Origin: a bacterium
Lineage (GTDB): Bacteria > Armatimonadota > Fimbriimonadia > Fimbriimonadales > GBS-DC
NCBI GenBank assembly: GCA_029335935.2
Contig: JARJMV020000332.1
Coordinates: 1 to 16,913 of the forward strand
DNA length: 16,913 nt
Direction: 5' to 3'
Part shown: positions 1 through 6,232 of the stretch, piece after piece
Layout: the number at the start of each line of letters is the position of its first letter
How positions within the stretch are numbered: position 1 is the stretch's first letter
Notes under the pieces: generated by a model
Told to the model about the DNA's origin: nothing
Databases searched by the model: none
What the model saw: only the letters and a program-made list of their open reading frames with translations
Translations under genes and position numbers: made by a program

Positions 1-167
1 TCCGCTACACGACGGCGGTGCCTGTGGAAATTGCGATTGGCAAGTTGCAAGGCGAATCGCTATGGGCGGCGATAGGGCTACAACTGTTATGGGTACTCGC
101 TGGACTTGTTGCCGCGCAGCTGCTTTGGCGCAAGGGGCTACGGCAATACACAGGGGTGGGGATGTGA
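1..167 (+). CDS. ABC-2-type permease, C-terminal fragment (gene runs off left edge)
   Basis: Only the last 54 residues are present; the reading frame begins at base 3 and stops at TGA 165-167. The fragment has a short stretch ending in PVEIAIGKL, a hydrophobic helix (about residues 22-42 of the fragment) and a basic tail ending LRQYTGVGM. A VEI.GKL stretch, a last helix and a final R.YT..G tail are typical of the C-termini of the ABC2_membrane_6 (DUF990) permease family. These permeases usually occur as two adjacent genes next to an ABC ATPase. The next gene starts at the overlapping GTG 164-166, so the two are translationally coupled and likely form a heterodimeric membrane channel. The substrate is unknown. 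Confidence 0.75.
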   Translation, partial: RYTTAVPVEIAIGKLQGESLWAAIGLQLLWVLAGLVAAQLLWRKGLRQYTGVGM

Positions 168-961
168 GCCGTCTACGCTTCTACTGGAACCTCTACAAAG
201 CCTTTCTGCGCACGAGCTTGGTGCGCGAGATGGAGTTCCGCGCCAACTTCTGGGCGAAGATGCTCTACAACGCGCTCTGGCTTGGCTTCTTCCTCGCGAC
301 GCTGAAGATTATCTATCGCCACACCGACTCCATCGCTGGCTGGAGCGAATCGGAGGCGTTGGTGCTGGCGGCGACGCTCTACTTCATCGACGCGCTGATT
401 AGCACGCTGTTCTACTTCGGCTTGTCGGAGTTGCCGACGCTGGTGCGGCAGGGTACGCTCGACTTCGTGCTGTTCAAGCCTGTCGACTCGCAGTACTGGC
501 TCTCGCTGCGACGCATCAACTTAGACCAGCTCGGCTCGCTGGCAGTGGCAGTGCTGCTGGGCGTCTACGCGCTCACGCGATTGGAGTATATGCCTACCCT
601 GCTTAACCTCGCGCTCTATATCGGCATGGTGCTGACAGGCGTGCTGATTTTTTATTCATTTCATTTTATGATGATGACGCTTAGCATCTGGCTGGTGCGT
701 GTGGAGAACCTGTGGGTGCTGTCGGATGTGTTCGCGCAGATTGGTCGTTTCCCGACGGATGTGTTCGAGCGGGCGTTGCGTCGTGTGTTCACCTACATCT
801 TGCCGATAGCGTTTCTGGCGACGATACCCACGAAGGCGTTGTTGGGTAAGGTTTCGGCGGGGTTCTTAGTGTTTGCGCTGGTGTGGAGCGTGGTCTTTTT
901 TGTGGCAGGTCGGCTGTTTTGGAAGTTCGCGCTGAGGAGTTATACCAGTGCCAGTTCGTAG
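164..961 (+). CDS. ABC-2 family transporter permease (ABC2_membrane_6/DUF990 type)
   Basis: This is a 265-residue integral membrane protein. The start is taken as GTG 164, which overlaps the previous stop codon and follows a GGGGTGGGG stretch; a longer in-frame extension to 62 would lie inside the upstream gene and is not protein-like. The N-terminus is cytoplasmic, with an EFRANFW motif just before the first membrane segment. About six hydrophobic helices follow. Diagnostic family signatures are the G.LDFVLFKP stretch after the second helix and the late R.P.D.F.R......T...P motif followed by the P.KALLGK loop. With the upstream fragment it should form the two-subunit channel of an ABC exporter whose ATPase is expected further left, outside the window. 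It converges on trpA with no spacer between the stop codons. Confidence 0.85.
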   Translation: MSRLRFYWNLYKAFLRTSLVREMEFRANFWAKMLYNALWLGFFLATLKIIYRHTDSIAGWSESEALVLAATLYFIDALISTLFYFGLSELPTLVRQGTLDFVLFKPVDSQYWLSLRRINLDQLGSLAVAVLLGVYALTRLEYMPTLLNLALYIGMVLTGVLIFYSFHFMMMTLSIWLVRVENLWVLSDVFAQIGRFPTDVFERALRRVFTYILPIAFLATIPTKALLGKVSAGFLVFALVWSVVFFVAGRLFWKFALRSYTSASS

Positions 962-1765
962 TCAGCGTTTGGCGGCGGCTTTTAGCCCGCGCAGGTACTC
1001 GCCGAGAGCGGTCGGCCAGTGGGGCGAGTCGGCGAACTCGTGCAGGTAGCGCACCAGTTGGCTGCCGACCACTGCGCCATCGGCTATCTGGGCAATCTGT
1101 CGCACATGGTCGGGCTTGGAGACGCCGAACCCGACAGCAATCGGCAGCGCCGTGTGTTGGCGGATCCGCGCCACGAGGTCGGGCAGGTCGTCGGGCAGCT
1201 GGTCGCGTGCGCCTGTGACGCCTGTGCGCGAGACGCAGTAGAGGAACCCCTGCCCACGCTCGGCGGCGAGGCGTATCCGTGCGACCGTGCTGGTCGGCGT
1301 CAGCAGAAAGATGGGCTGCAGCGCGTATTGCCGGGCGTGGTGGAGCCACTCGTCCGCCTCGTCGGGCGGCAGGTCGGTCATCAAGCACGCCGTGAACCCC
1401 GCCTGCACCGCGTCGCGGGCGAAGCGTTCCAAACCATACCGCTGCACGGGGTTGTAGTAGGTAAAGGCGATTAGGGGCGTCGGAAGGCTCGCGCGGACGC
1501 TGGCGACCGTCTCCAATACTCGCGGCAGCGTCGCGCCGCCCTGAAGCGCACGGTGCATCGCCGCCTGGATCACAGGACCGTCCGCCAAGGGGTCGCTGAA
1601 GGGGAAGCCCACCTCCACCATGTCCACGCCCGAGTCGTGCAGCAGGCGCAGAATGTCGGGCAATCGCGCGAGCGACGGGTCGCCCGCCGTGATGTAGGCA
1701 ATTAGCGCAATCTCGCCGCGCGCCTTCAACTGCTCAAACACAGGCTCCAACCGTTCCGTGCGCAT
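962..1765 (-). CDS. trpA: Tryptophan synthase alpha subunit
   Basis: The gene encodes 267 residues, the normal length for TrpA. It cleaves indole-3-glycerol phosphate to indole and glyceraldehyde-3-phosphate in the cytoplasm, passing indole to TrpB. The TIM-barrel signatures are complete: YITAGDP near residue 24, the catalytic region EVGFPFSDPLADGP with the two acid/base residues E51 and D62 (equivalents of Glu49 and Asp60 in Salmonella), FTYYNP, the LPPDE loop, VSRTGVTGAR and VGFGVSKP. The start ATG 1763-1765 lies 33 nt after the small zinc-protein gene in the same direction, so it is the last gene of an ilvE-led operon. No trpB is adjacent on either side, which is unusual. A possible private promoter or a GAGGT Shine-Dalgarno site lies at 1774-1783. 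Confidence 0.97.
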   Translation of the reverse strand: MRTERLEPVFEQLKARGEIALIAYITAGDPSLARLPDILRLLHDSGVDMVEVGFPFSDPLADGPVIQAAMHRALQGGATLPRVLETVASVRASLPTPLIAFTYYNPVQRYGLERFARDAVQAGFTACLMTDLPPDEADEWLHHARQYALQPIFLLTPTSTVARIRLAAERGQGFLYCVSRTGVTGARDQLPDDLPDLVARIRQHTALPIAVGFGVSKPDHVRQIAQIADGAVVGSQLVRYLHEFADSPHWPTALGEYLRGLKAAAKR

Positions 1766-1773
1766 CGCCCAAG

Positions 1774-1781
1774 AGTGTACC
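1774..1781 (-). promoter_or_regulatory. Possible internal promoter -10 (GGTACACT) or RBS of trpA
   Basis: On the minus strand the octamer GGTACACT ends 8 nt before the trpA start codon. It matches the GGTAYANT pattern seen before other genes here and would place transcription start almost at the ATG. The overlapping GAGGT (1783-1779) could instead serve as a Shine-Dalgarno site with a long 13-nt spacer. The two readings cannot be separated from sequence alone. Confidence 0.3.
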
Positions 1782-1798
1782 TCGGCGGCTCTTGTGCA

Positions 1799-2056
1799 TT
1801 AGCCGACCTGTAAAAACACATAGCAGAGTGCGCAGCCGTATAGTCCAGATTGTTGGATTTCGGTGGCGGTACAGCCGCAGAAGGGGCACTCGGTGTGGGG
1901 GCGCGGGGACGGTTTCAGTTGCTGCATCCAGGGCAGTAGGGGCGTGCCGAGCGTGCGTTTCGCCCACGCTTGGGCGCAGGCGTCGCAGAGGCGCAGCCGC
2001 TGCAAGCCTACCTGTGCCTGATAGCGTGCGGGACGCTCACAATAGGCGCAACTCAT
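1799..2056 (-). CDS. Small McsA-like zinc-binding protein lacking the UVR tail
   Basis: This is an 85-residue cysteine-rich protein with four CxxC knuckles: C3/C6, C24/C27, C57/C60 (plus C62) and C75/C78. The second half, a CPFCGC opening followed by a GLYGCALCYVF stretch, closely resembles the second zinc finger of McsA (CP.CG ... G..GC..CY..F). McsA is the adaptor/activator of the McsB protein-arginine kinase in Firmicutes. McsA-family proteins are about twice this length and carry a C-terminal UvrB/UvrC-interaction motif; here the protein ends right after the finger. The ATG at 2054-2056 overlaps the ilvE stop (ATGA), so translation is coupled, and trpA follows 33 nt later. The family resemblance is seen directly; a regulatory or stress role is inference. 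No mcsB or clpC is nearby. Confidence 0.8.
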   Translation of the reverse strand: MSCAYCERPARYQAQVGLQRLRLCDACAQAWAKRTLGTPLLPWMQQLKPSPRPHTECPFCGCTATEIQQSGLYGCALCYVFLQVG

Positions 2057-2943
2057 CGCACGCCCATACCGATACGCACGCCCACCTCGTACACGCGCTG
2101 ACGGAACTCCGCAATAATCTGCTCGGTAATCTCGCCCGGCTTGCCGGTGCCAATCGGACGATGGTCTAACTCGACCATCGGGATAATCTCTGCCGCCTTG
2201 CCTGTTAGGAACGCCTCATCCGCGCTGTCAACATCGTGCAGGGTGAGCCAATCTTCCACGACGGGAATGCCGCGCTCCTGTGCGATTTCGATGGCAGTCG
2301 CACGGGTAATCCCCTTCAAGATACCGCACGCAGGGTGCGGCGTGCGCAGCACACCATCTTTGACAATGAACAGGTTGTCGCCTGTCGCCTCGGCGACATA
2401 GCCTTGCGCATTCAGCATCAGCCCTTCGCCCGCGCCGCGACGGTTCGCCTCGATCTTCGCCTGAATATTCGATACATACCGACCAATCGACTTGATGCGC
2501 GGATCCAGCGAGTCGGGCGTCATCACGCGCGTGGAGACCGTGACCACGCGCAGCCCCGTTTCGTACATTTCGGGCGGGTAGAGGGCAAGGCGCGTAATCG
2601 CAATCATCACATTCGGCGTCTGGTCGATATTTTCAGGGTTCAGCCCGATGCCTGTGCCGCGCGATACCGACAGTCGGATGTAGGCATTCTGCGCCCCCGA
2701 CGCTTCGGCGGTCTCCAACACGCGCTGTTTCAAGGTGTCGTACTCGATCATGCCCTGGATATCCAGGTGGCGGATACCATCGTAGAGCCGCTGGAGATGC
2801 GGGTCTAACTTGAAGATGTTACGGTTATAGATACGGATCCCTTCGAACAATCCGTCGCCGTACAGGTAGGCGTGGTCAAAGGCAGGTAAGCACGCTTCCT
2901 CTAACGGGGTGATACGACCGTTCCAGTTGACCATCATTCGCAT
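2053..2943 (-). CDS. ilvE: Branched-chain amino acid aminotransferase (class IV PLP enzyme)
   Basis: The protein has 296 residues from the chosen start ATG 2943; GGAGG at 2954-2958 sits 10 nt upstream of it. An earlier in-frame TTG at 2961 would overlap that site and is rejected. The fold-type IV signatures are present: FDHAYLYGDGLFEGIR (22-37), the PLP-binding lysine K151 in RIKSIGRYVSN, the cofactor-contacting E185 in YVAEATGDNLF, GI.RGT-type loops and the late LTGKAAEIIPM. It should transfer the amino group between Leu/Ile/Val and 2-oxoglutarate in the cytoplasm. The short form with FDH.YLYGDG.FEGIR is usual for bacterial and archaeal IlvE, but D-amino-acid transaminase or aminodeoxychorismate lyase share the fold and are less likely alternatives. 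It is the first gene of an operon with the zinc protein and trpA. Confidence 0.93.
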   Translation of the reverse strand: MRMMVNWNGRITPLEEACLPAFDHAYLYGDGLFEGIRIYNRNIFKLDPHLQRLYDGIRHLDIQGMIEYDTLKQRVLETAEASGAQNAYIRLSVSRGTGIGLNPENIDQTPNVMIAITRLALYPPEMYETGLRVVTVSTRVMTPDSLDPRIKSIGRYVSNIQAKIEANRRGAGEGLMLNAQGYVAEATGDNLFIVKDGVLRTPHPACGILKGITRATAIEIAQERGIPVVEDWLTLHDVDSADEAFLTGKAAEIIPMVELDHRPIGTGKPGEITEQIIAEFRQRVYEVGVRIGMGVR

Positions 2944-2953
2944 CGTTGCATTG

Positions 2954-2958
2954 CCTCC
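2954..2958 (-). promoter_or_regulatory. Shine-Dalgarno site fixing the ilvE start
   Basis: On the minus strand GGAGG lies 10 nt before ATG 2943. It decides for this ATG over the upstream TTG at 2961 and the nearby ATGs at 2937 and 2934. Confidence 0.75.
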
Positions 2959-2986
2959 CAAACTGAGGGGCGTCTCGCGGAGGGGG

Positions 2987-3006
2987 CGTCGGCGCTCCCG
3001 CCGACG
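2987..3006 (-). promoter_or_regulatory. ilvE: Perfect 8-bp hairpin in the ilvE leader
   Basis: The inverted repeat CGTCGGCG - 4 nt - CGCCGACG forms a perfect, all Watson-Crick 8-bp stem. It lies between the GGTATAAT element at 3030-3037 and the ilvE start, so it would be in the roughly 80-nt 5' leader. In the mRNA it is followed by a C-rich stretch (CCCCCTCC) able to pair with the ilvE Shine-Dalgarno site, but no U-tract. This makes a translational control element or simple mRNA-stabilising stem more likely than a terminator. No T-box or leader peptide rich in branched-chain codons was seen. Confidence 0.5.
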
Positions 3007-3029
3007 AGTGGAACCGCTCGCCCTCTGGG

Positions 3030-3037
3030 ATTATACC
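3030..3037 (-). promoter_or_regulatory. Promoter -10 (GGTATAAT) of the ilvE operon
   Basis: On the minus strand a perfect TATAAT preceded by GG lies in the gap between thiE and ilvE. Transcription would start near 3023, giving an approximately 80-nt leader. No convincing TTGACA-like -35 box is seen 16-18 nt upstream. Confidence 0.6.
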
Positions 3038-3149
3038 TTAAGAGCGTGTTCGCCGCCCCTAACGGCGTCTGAGTGGGCCACGAGCGCAATCTCGCCTATA
3101 GTGGAGCCGTTCGCGGCGATGCGTGGGGCTTGCGCCAGAATCGCGGGTA

Positions 3150-3782
3150 TCAGGTTAGGGGTTCACGCGCGACCTCTGAGAGCAGGTGAATAAATGTCTG
3201 GGTTGCGGCGCGTGGGTCGGGTGCGCCCACAATCGCCGAGATGACGCACACGCCGTCCGCGCCTGCTTCCAGAACCGCGCGCGCGTTGGCTGGTGCGATG
3301 CCCCCGATGCCAAACACAGGGATCGCGACGGCCTGCTTGATGAGTCGCAGCCGTTCGGGGCCGACGGGCGCACCGGCGTCGGGCTTGGTGGCGGTGGCGA
3401 ACATCGGGCCCACACCGAGGTAGGTAGCGCCGTCGGCTTCGGCGCGGCGCGCCTCTTCCACCGTCTCCGCTGAGACGCCGATGATGAAGCGGTCGCCTGC
3501 GATTTTCCGCGCGAGCGCGGCGGGCAGGTCGTCCTGACCCAGATGCACCCCGTCGGCTTCCACCGCCAGCGCCACATCGAGGCGGTCGTTCACAATCAGC
3601 AGCGCGCCATACTCACGGGTGAGGGTACGCAGGGCTTGCCCGATCCGCACCAGTTGGCGTGTCGTCATGTGCTTCTCGCGCAGCTGGACGATACGCCCAC
3701 CGCCCTGGAGCACCAGCCGCGCGGTCTCCAACGGATCACGCACCTGCGAATCGGTAATCACATACAGTCCAGCGAGCCTCAT
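3150..3782 (-). CDS. thiE: Thiamine-phosphate synthase
   Basis: The protein has 210 residues, the normal ThiE length. It joins the thiazole phosphate and HMP-pyrophosphate moieties to give thiamine monophosphate. TIM-barrel signatures appear in order: YVITDS (7-12), VQLREK (32-37), IVNDR (63-67), GVHLGQDDLP (78-87), IIGVSAET (100-107), GVGPMFATATKPDA (123-136) with the phosphate-binding TATK, and VFGIGGI (156-162). The start is ATG 3780-3782, which overlaps the stop codon of the upstream phosphodiesterase gene (ATGA); no Shine-Dalgarno site is visible, so translation is probably coupled. It is the last gene of a three-gene stress/lipid/vitamin operon. No TPP riboswitch precedes it and no other thi gene is in the window. 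Confidence 0.95.
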   Translation of the reverse strand: MRLAGLYVITDSQVRDPLETARLVLQGGGRIVQLREKHMTTRQLVRIGQALRTLTREYGALLIVNDRLDVALAVEADGVHLGQDDLPAALARKIAGDRFIIGVSAETVEEARRAEADGATYLGVGPMFATATKPDAGAPVGPERLRLIKQAVAIPVFGIGGIAPANARAVLEAGADGVCVISAIVGAPDPRAATQTFIHLLSEVAREPLT

Positions 3783-4507
3783 CGCACGGGGTCGTCGGTA
3801 ATGATCACATCGACGCCCAGTTTCGCCAGCTCGCGCTTGCGCTCTGCGTCGTTTACCGTCCACACTGCCACCTTTTTGCGCTGTTGACGCGCTCGGCGCA
3901 TCACGGTTTCGTCTACCAGCGTGTGGTTCGGGTGGATGGCCTCGTAGCGGATACGCCAACGGCGTCCGTCCTCTTGGAGCATGTGCGGGGTGTGCTGGCT
4001 GATAAGAACGCCCAGCCGAACCGTGCGCGTCTCCTCCGTGAACCAGCGCAGGGTATCCAGGCTGAACGAGGAGACCAGCACGCGCGACTCGAGTTTATAC
4101 TCTTCAATCAGCGCAAGTACCGTGCGCACGAGGGGGCGGTCGGCGTCGTAAAAGGTCTTCATATCGAGGTTATAGCGGGTGCGGTCACCGAACGCTTCGA
4201 ACACCTCGCGCAGGGTGGGCACGCGCACGCCTGAATACTTTCCGCCGAACTTGACGCCTGCGTCGTAGCGTTGGATTTCCGCCGCGCTGAGTTGGCGCAC
4301 ATCGCCCTTACCGTTAGTGGTGCGCTCCAAGTTCGGGTCATGGATGACCATCGGCGCGCCGTCCGCGCTGGGCGTGATGTCGAGTTCGATGCCGTCCGCG
4401 CCCATCTCCAACGCCAGTCGGAACGCCTCCAGCGTGTTTTCAGGCGCGTGCATGCTCGCGCCGCGATGCGCGAAGATCAGTGGGCGCGTGGAACCCCAAA
4501 AGCGCAT
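3779..4507 (-). CDS. Glycerophosphodiester phosphodiesterase (cytoplasmic, UgpQ-like)
   Basis: The protein has 242 residues. It should hydrolyse glycerophosphodiesters (deacylated phospholipid headgroups) to glycerol-3-phosphate and an alcohol. The GDPD catalytic set is visible: AHRGA with H14, the metal ligands E41 and D43 in ELDITPSADG, IHDPNLERTTNGKG with H56, YDAG (81-84), and the C-terminal VWTVND and DVIITDDP. In the usual EIK motif, NLDMK (113-117) has aspartate instead of glutamate, a mild change. There is no signal peptide, and the size matches cytosolic UgpQ-type enzymes rather than periplasmic GlpQ. ATG 4507 follows an AGGAGG site inside the end of the stress-protein gene with 2 bp between the genes, and its stop overlaps thiE. 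Confidence 0.93.
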   Translation of the reverse strand: MRFWGSTRPLIFAHRGASMHAPENTLEAFRLALEMGADGIELDITPSADGAPMVIHDPNLERTTNGKGDVRQLSAAEIQRYDAGVKFGGKYSGVRVPTLREVFEAFGDRTRYNLDMKTFYDADRPLVRTVLALIEEYKLESRVLVSSFSLDTLRWFTEETRTVRLGVLISQHTPHMLQEDGRRWRIRYEAIHPNHTLVDETVMRRARQQRKKVAVWTVNDAERKRELAKLGVDVIITDDPVR

Positions 4508-4509
4508 CG

Positions 4510-4959
4510 CTACTCCTCCTGTGGCGCGTTGATGGTCAGCACGGGACAAGTGGGGATGCGCACGACTTTCTCGGTCACGGAGCCGAACACGAACCGCTTC
4601 CAACCGCTGCGCCCGTGCGTGGCAATCACAATCAAATCCACGCCCTTCTCGCGCTGGTAAGCAATAATCTCGTCGGCAGGTTCGCCCCACACCACGCTGG
4701 CGAACACGGTCAGGCTCTTGGGCACGCGCTGCTCGATAAGCTCTTGCATCGAGCGTTCCGCCGCCTCGCGCATCTCGCTCTCATACAGCGGCACTTCCAC
4801 ATTCACCGGCACAGGCACAACATGTAGCGGCGGCACGATATGCAACAGGTGCAACTCCGCGTCGAAATGCTCCGCCAACTCAATCGCCGTATCGAGCGCG
4901 TAGTAGGACGGCTCGCTAAAGTCCGTCGGCGCCAAAATTTTCTTGAACGGTAATCGCAT
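4510..4959 (-). CDS. Universal stress protein (UspA family)
   Basis: This is a single USP domain of 149 residues. It begins with KKILAPTDFS including the conserved D13, and ends with the nucleotide-binding loop ATHGRSG...GSVTEKVVR (113-133) and CPVLTI. The pattern is A-x2-G-x9-G-S, as in ATP-binding family members. Such proteins are cytoplasmic dimers induced by stress. ATG 4959 has GGGAGG 8 nt upstream. It is the first gene of an operon with the phosphodiesterase and thiE, and a GGTACAAT promoter element lies at 4980-4987 on the same strand. What it senses is unknown. Confidence 0.93.
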   Translation of the reverse strand: MRLPFKKILAPTDFSEPSYYALDTAIELAEHFDAELHLLHIVPPLHVVPVPVNVEVPLYESEMREAAERSMQELIEQRVPKSLTVFASVVWGEPADEIIAYQREKGVDLIVIATHGRSGWKRFVFGSVTEKVVRIPTCPVLTINAPQEE

Positions 4960-4974
4960 CGTCTATACCTCCCG

Positions 4975-4989
4975 CAGGTATTGTACCTG
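4975..4989. promoter_or_regulatory. Palindromic divergent promoter/operator between uspA-type gene and tdk
   Basis: CAGGTATTGTACCTG is a perfect inverted repeat with 6-bp arms and a 3-nt centre. Read on the minus strand it contains GGTACAAT, a good -10 element placed about 20 nt before the stress-protein start. Read on the plus strand it contains GGTATTGT, a weaker -10 for tdk about 85 nt upstream of its start. The symmetry may therefore be two overlapping opposed -10 boxes, an operator, or both. Confidence 0.5.
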
Positions 4990-5002
4990 TTGAGGACCGG
5001 CT

Positions 5003-5016
5003 ATACCGAAAGGTAT
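5003..5016 (+). promoter_or_regulatory. Small hairpin (ATACC-GAAA-GGTAT) in the tdk leader
   Basis: A 5-bp inverted repeat encloses a GAAA tetraloop, a known stable GNRA loop in RNA. It would lie near the 5' end of the tdk transcript if transcription starts at the palindrome. It shares the AGGTA/TACC core with the palindrome at 4975-4989, so it could also be a second copy of a protein-binding half-site pair. Confidence 0.35.
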
Positions 5017-5068
5017 GTCTCGAGAGAGCAGGAGGCGGACGAGCTTCAGCGAATAGGTGATCGGTCGT

Positions 5069-5695
5069 ATGAAGCCGCTGGGTCAAATCACGGTGGTGTG
5101 CGGGAGTATGTTCGCGGGGAAGTCGGAGGAGTTGATACGACTCGTGCGCCGCGCGATGTACGCCCGTAAAAAGGTACAAGTATTCAAGCACGCTCTGGAC
5201 GACCGATTCGCGCGCAGTGCGGTCGCGACCCATAACGGCGTGCAGATTGAAGCGATTCCCGTGCGCAACACACACGAGCTCCTCTGCTTGTTGGAAGCGG
5301 ATACTGAGGTAATAGCGATAGAGGAGGCGCAGTTTTTCGATGAGGCGTTGGTGGGGTTGTGCGTGGAGTTGGCAGACGCGGGCAAGATGGTGATTGCTGC
5401 CGGGTTAGACCAAGATTTCCGTCGTCAGCCATTCGGGATTATGCCCCAGCTGCTTGCGCTGGCTGACGAGGTGATTAAGCTACGCGCTATCTGCGTGCAG
5501 TGTGGGCGTCCTGCCAGCCATACGCAGCGTTTGGTGGACGGTCGCCCTGCGGCATGGGACGAGCCGACGATTCTGGTGGGTGCGGAGGAACACTACGAGG
5601 CGCGCTGTCGGAACTGTCATCAGGTGCGGCGTGTGCCTGCCCCCTATCGCAAGCGGTTGCTGCGCGCAGTGCGCCGTGCGCAGGAGACGCCATGA
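5069..5695 (+). CDS. tdk: Thymidine kinase (type II)
   Basis: The protein has 208 residues. It phosphorylates thymidine to dTMP with ATP in the salvage pathway. The P-loop GSMFAGKS is at 12-19, the catalytic glutamate E86 is in [19 protein letters not shown] is at 112-123, and four zinc-lasso cysteines are present as C142/C145 (CVQC) and C180/C183 (CRNC). ATG 5069 is chosen because AGGTGA (5055-5060) stands 8 nt upstream; an in-frame GTG at 5057 lies within that site. The gene is divergent from the stress-protein operon. Its TGA overlaps the ATG of the next gene, so the two are coupled. Length and motifs are complete. Confidence 0.96.
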   Translation: MKPLGQITVVCGSMFAGKSEELIRLVRRAMYARKKVQVFKHALDDRFARSAVATHNGVQIEAIPVRNTHELLCLLEADTEVIAIEEAQFFDEALVGLCVELADAGKMVIAAGLDQDFRRQPFGIMPQLLALADEVIKLRAICVQCGRPASHTQRLVDGRPAAWDEPTILVGAEEHYEARCRNCHQVRRVPAPYRKRLLRAVRRAQETP

Positions 5696-6228
5696 GGTTC
5701 CGCTGGTCGGGCGCTGTTGCTGAGGATGTGGAAGGTGTAGCCGAACGCCTGAGCGCGTACCTGGAAGCGATAGGCTACCGTTCGCAAGGCGCGCTGCGCT
5801 GGGCGCGCGGCAACCGCTGGCGAGCCATCACAACCCTTTCGCCACGCGCGCTGCCCATCACTATCGAGGCGAAACTGCAATCGTGGGGCGTGCAGACCCT
5901 CGTGGATGTGACCTATGAGTTCAAGCGACTGGCGCGCGCCCTCAGCGAGCAGGACGCCGACCTGATTGTGGCGGAGCTGCGCGGACTCAACGAATACTTG
6001 CAGCACGGCACGGCAGACTTCGAGGGGATGGTGCGCTTAGAGCGTGCGGCGACGCGCCGCGCCCGCGCCGCAATGCTCAATACGCTCGGCTTGATTGTGC
6101 TGCTCGCGCTCCCGCTGGCATGGCTGTTCCGGCAGCTGGCGCTCCCGCCGCTGTTGGCGTCCACCTTAGGCGGCGCGGTCGGCGGACTAACGGCGAGCTA
6201 TCTGTTCTGGCGGTTGCTGCGCCGCTGA
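5692..6228 (+). CDS. Small membrane protein of unknown function, coupled to tdk
   Basis: The protein has 178 residues and I recognise no family. The N-terminal 120 residues look soluble and mixed alpha/beta, including a possible strand pair around [20 protein letters not shown] (42-61). A charged Arg-rich patch (TRRARA, 121-126) precedes two hydrophobic helices at about 129-147 and 150-174 with a GGAVGG turn, and the tail is RRLLRR-like. This suggests an inner-membrane hairpin with a cytoplasmic N-terminal domain. ATG 5692 overlaps the tdk stop (ATGA) and has AGGAG 5 nt upstream, which supports expression with tdk. It converges on the DUF58 gene with a 4-bp gap and no terminator. Confidence 0.75.
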   Translation: MRFRWSGAVAEDVEGVAERLSAYLEAIGYRSQGALRWARGNRWRAITTLSPRALPITIEAKLQSWGVQTLVDVTYEFKRLARALSEQDADLIVAELRGLNEYLQHGTADFEGMVRLERAATRRARAAMLNTLGLIVLLALPLAWLFRQLALPPLLASTLGGAVGGLTASYLFWRLLRR

Positions 6229-6232
6229 TGGG

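Noticed and set aside
62..163. N-terminal extension of the second ABC permease back to 62
   Set aside because: It overlaps the coding end of the upstream permease in another frame. GTG 164 gives the usual coupled start and the right length.
2236..2808. A long plus-strand open frame opposite ilvE
   Set aside because: It is antisense to a confidently identified enzyme, its composition is Arg/His-rich and low in typical protein patterns, and it has no ribosome site. It is a GC-rich shadow frame.
3038..3149. TPP riboswitch, T-box or tRNA in the thiE-ilvE gap
   Set aside because: No conserved thi-box, T-box or cloverleaf pattern was seen, and the gap is downstream rather than upstream of thiE.
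3031..3153. A 40-codon open minus-strand frame between thiE and the ilvE promoter that reads like protein (contains IAANGSTIGEIALVAH)
   Set aside because: There is no ATG, GTG or TTG at a useful position (only CTG near the start and a GTG at codon 25), no Shine-Dalgarno site, and its stop lies inside the GGTATAAT element. It may be a remnant of a lost gene or chance; thiE itself is full length, so it is not a frameshifted tail.
3783..3959. N-terminal extension of thiE to 3959
   Set aside because: The extension lies within the phosphodiesterase gene in another frame and is not ThiE-like. ATG 3782 begins directly with RLAGLYVITDS.
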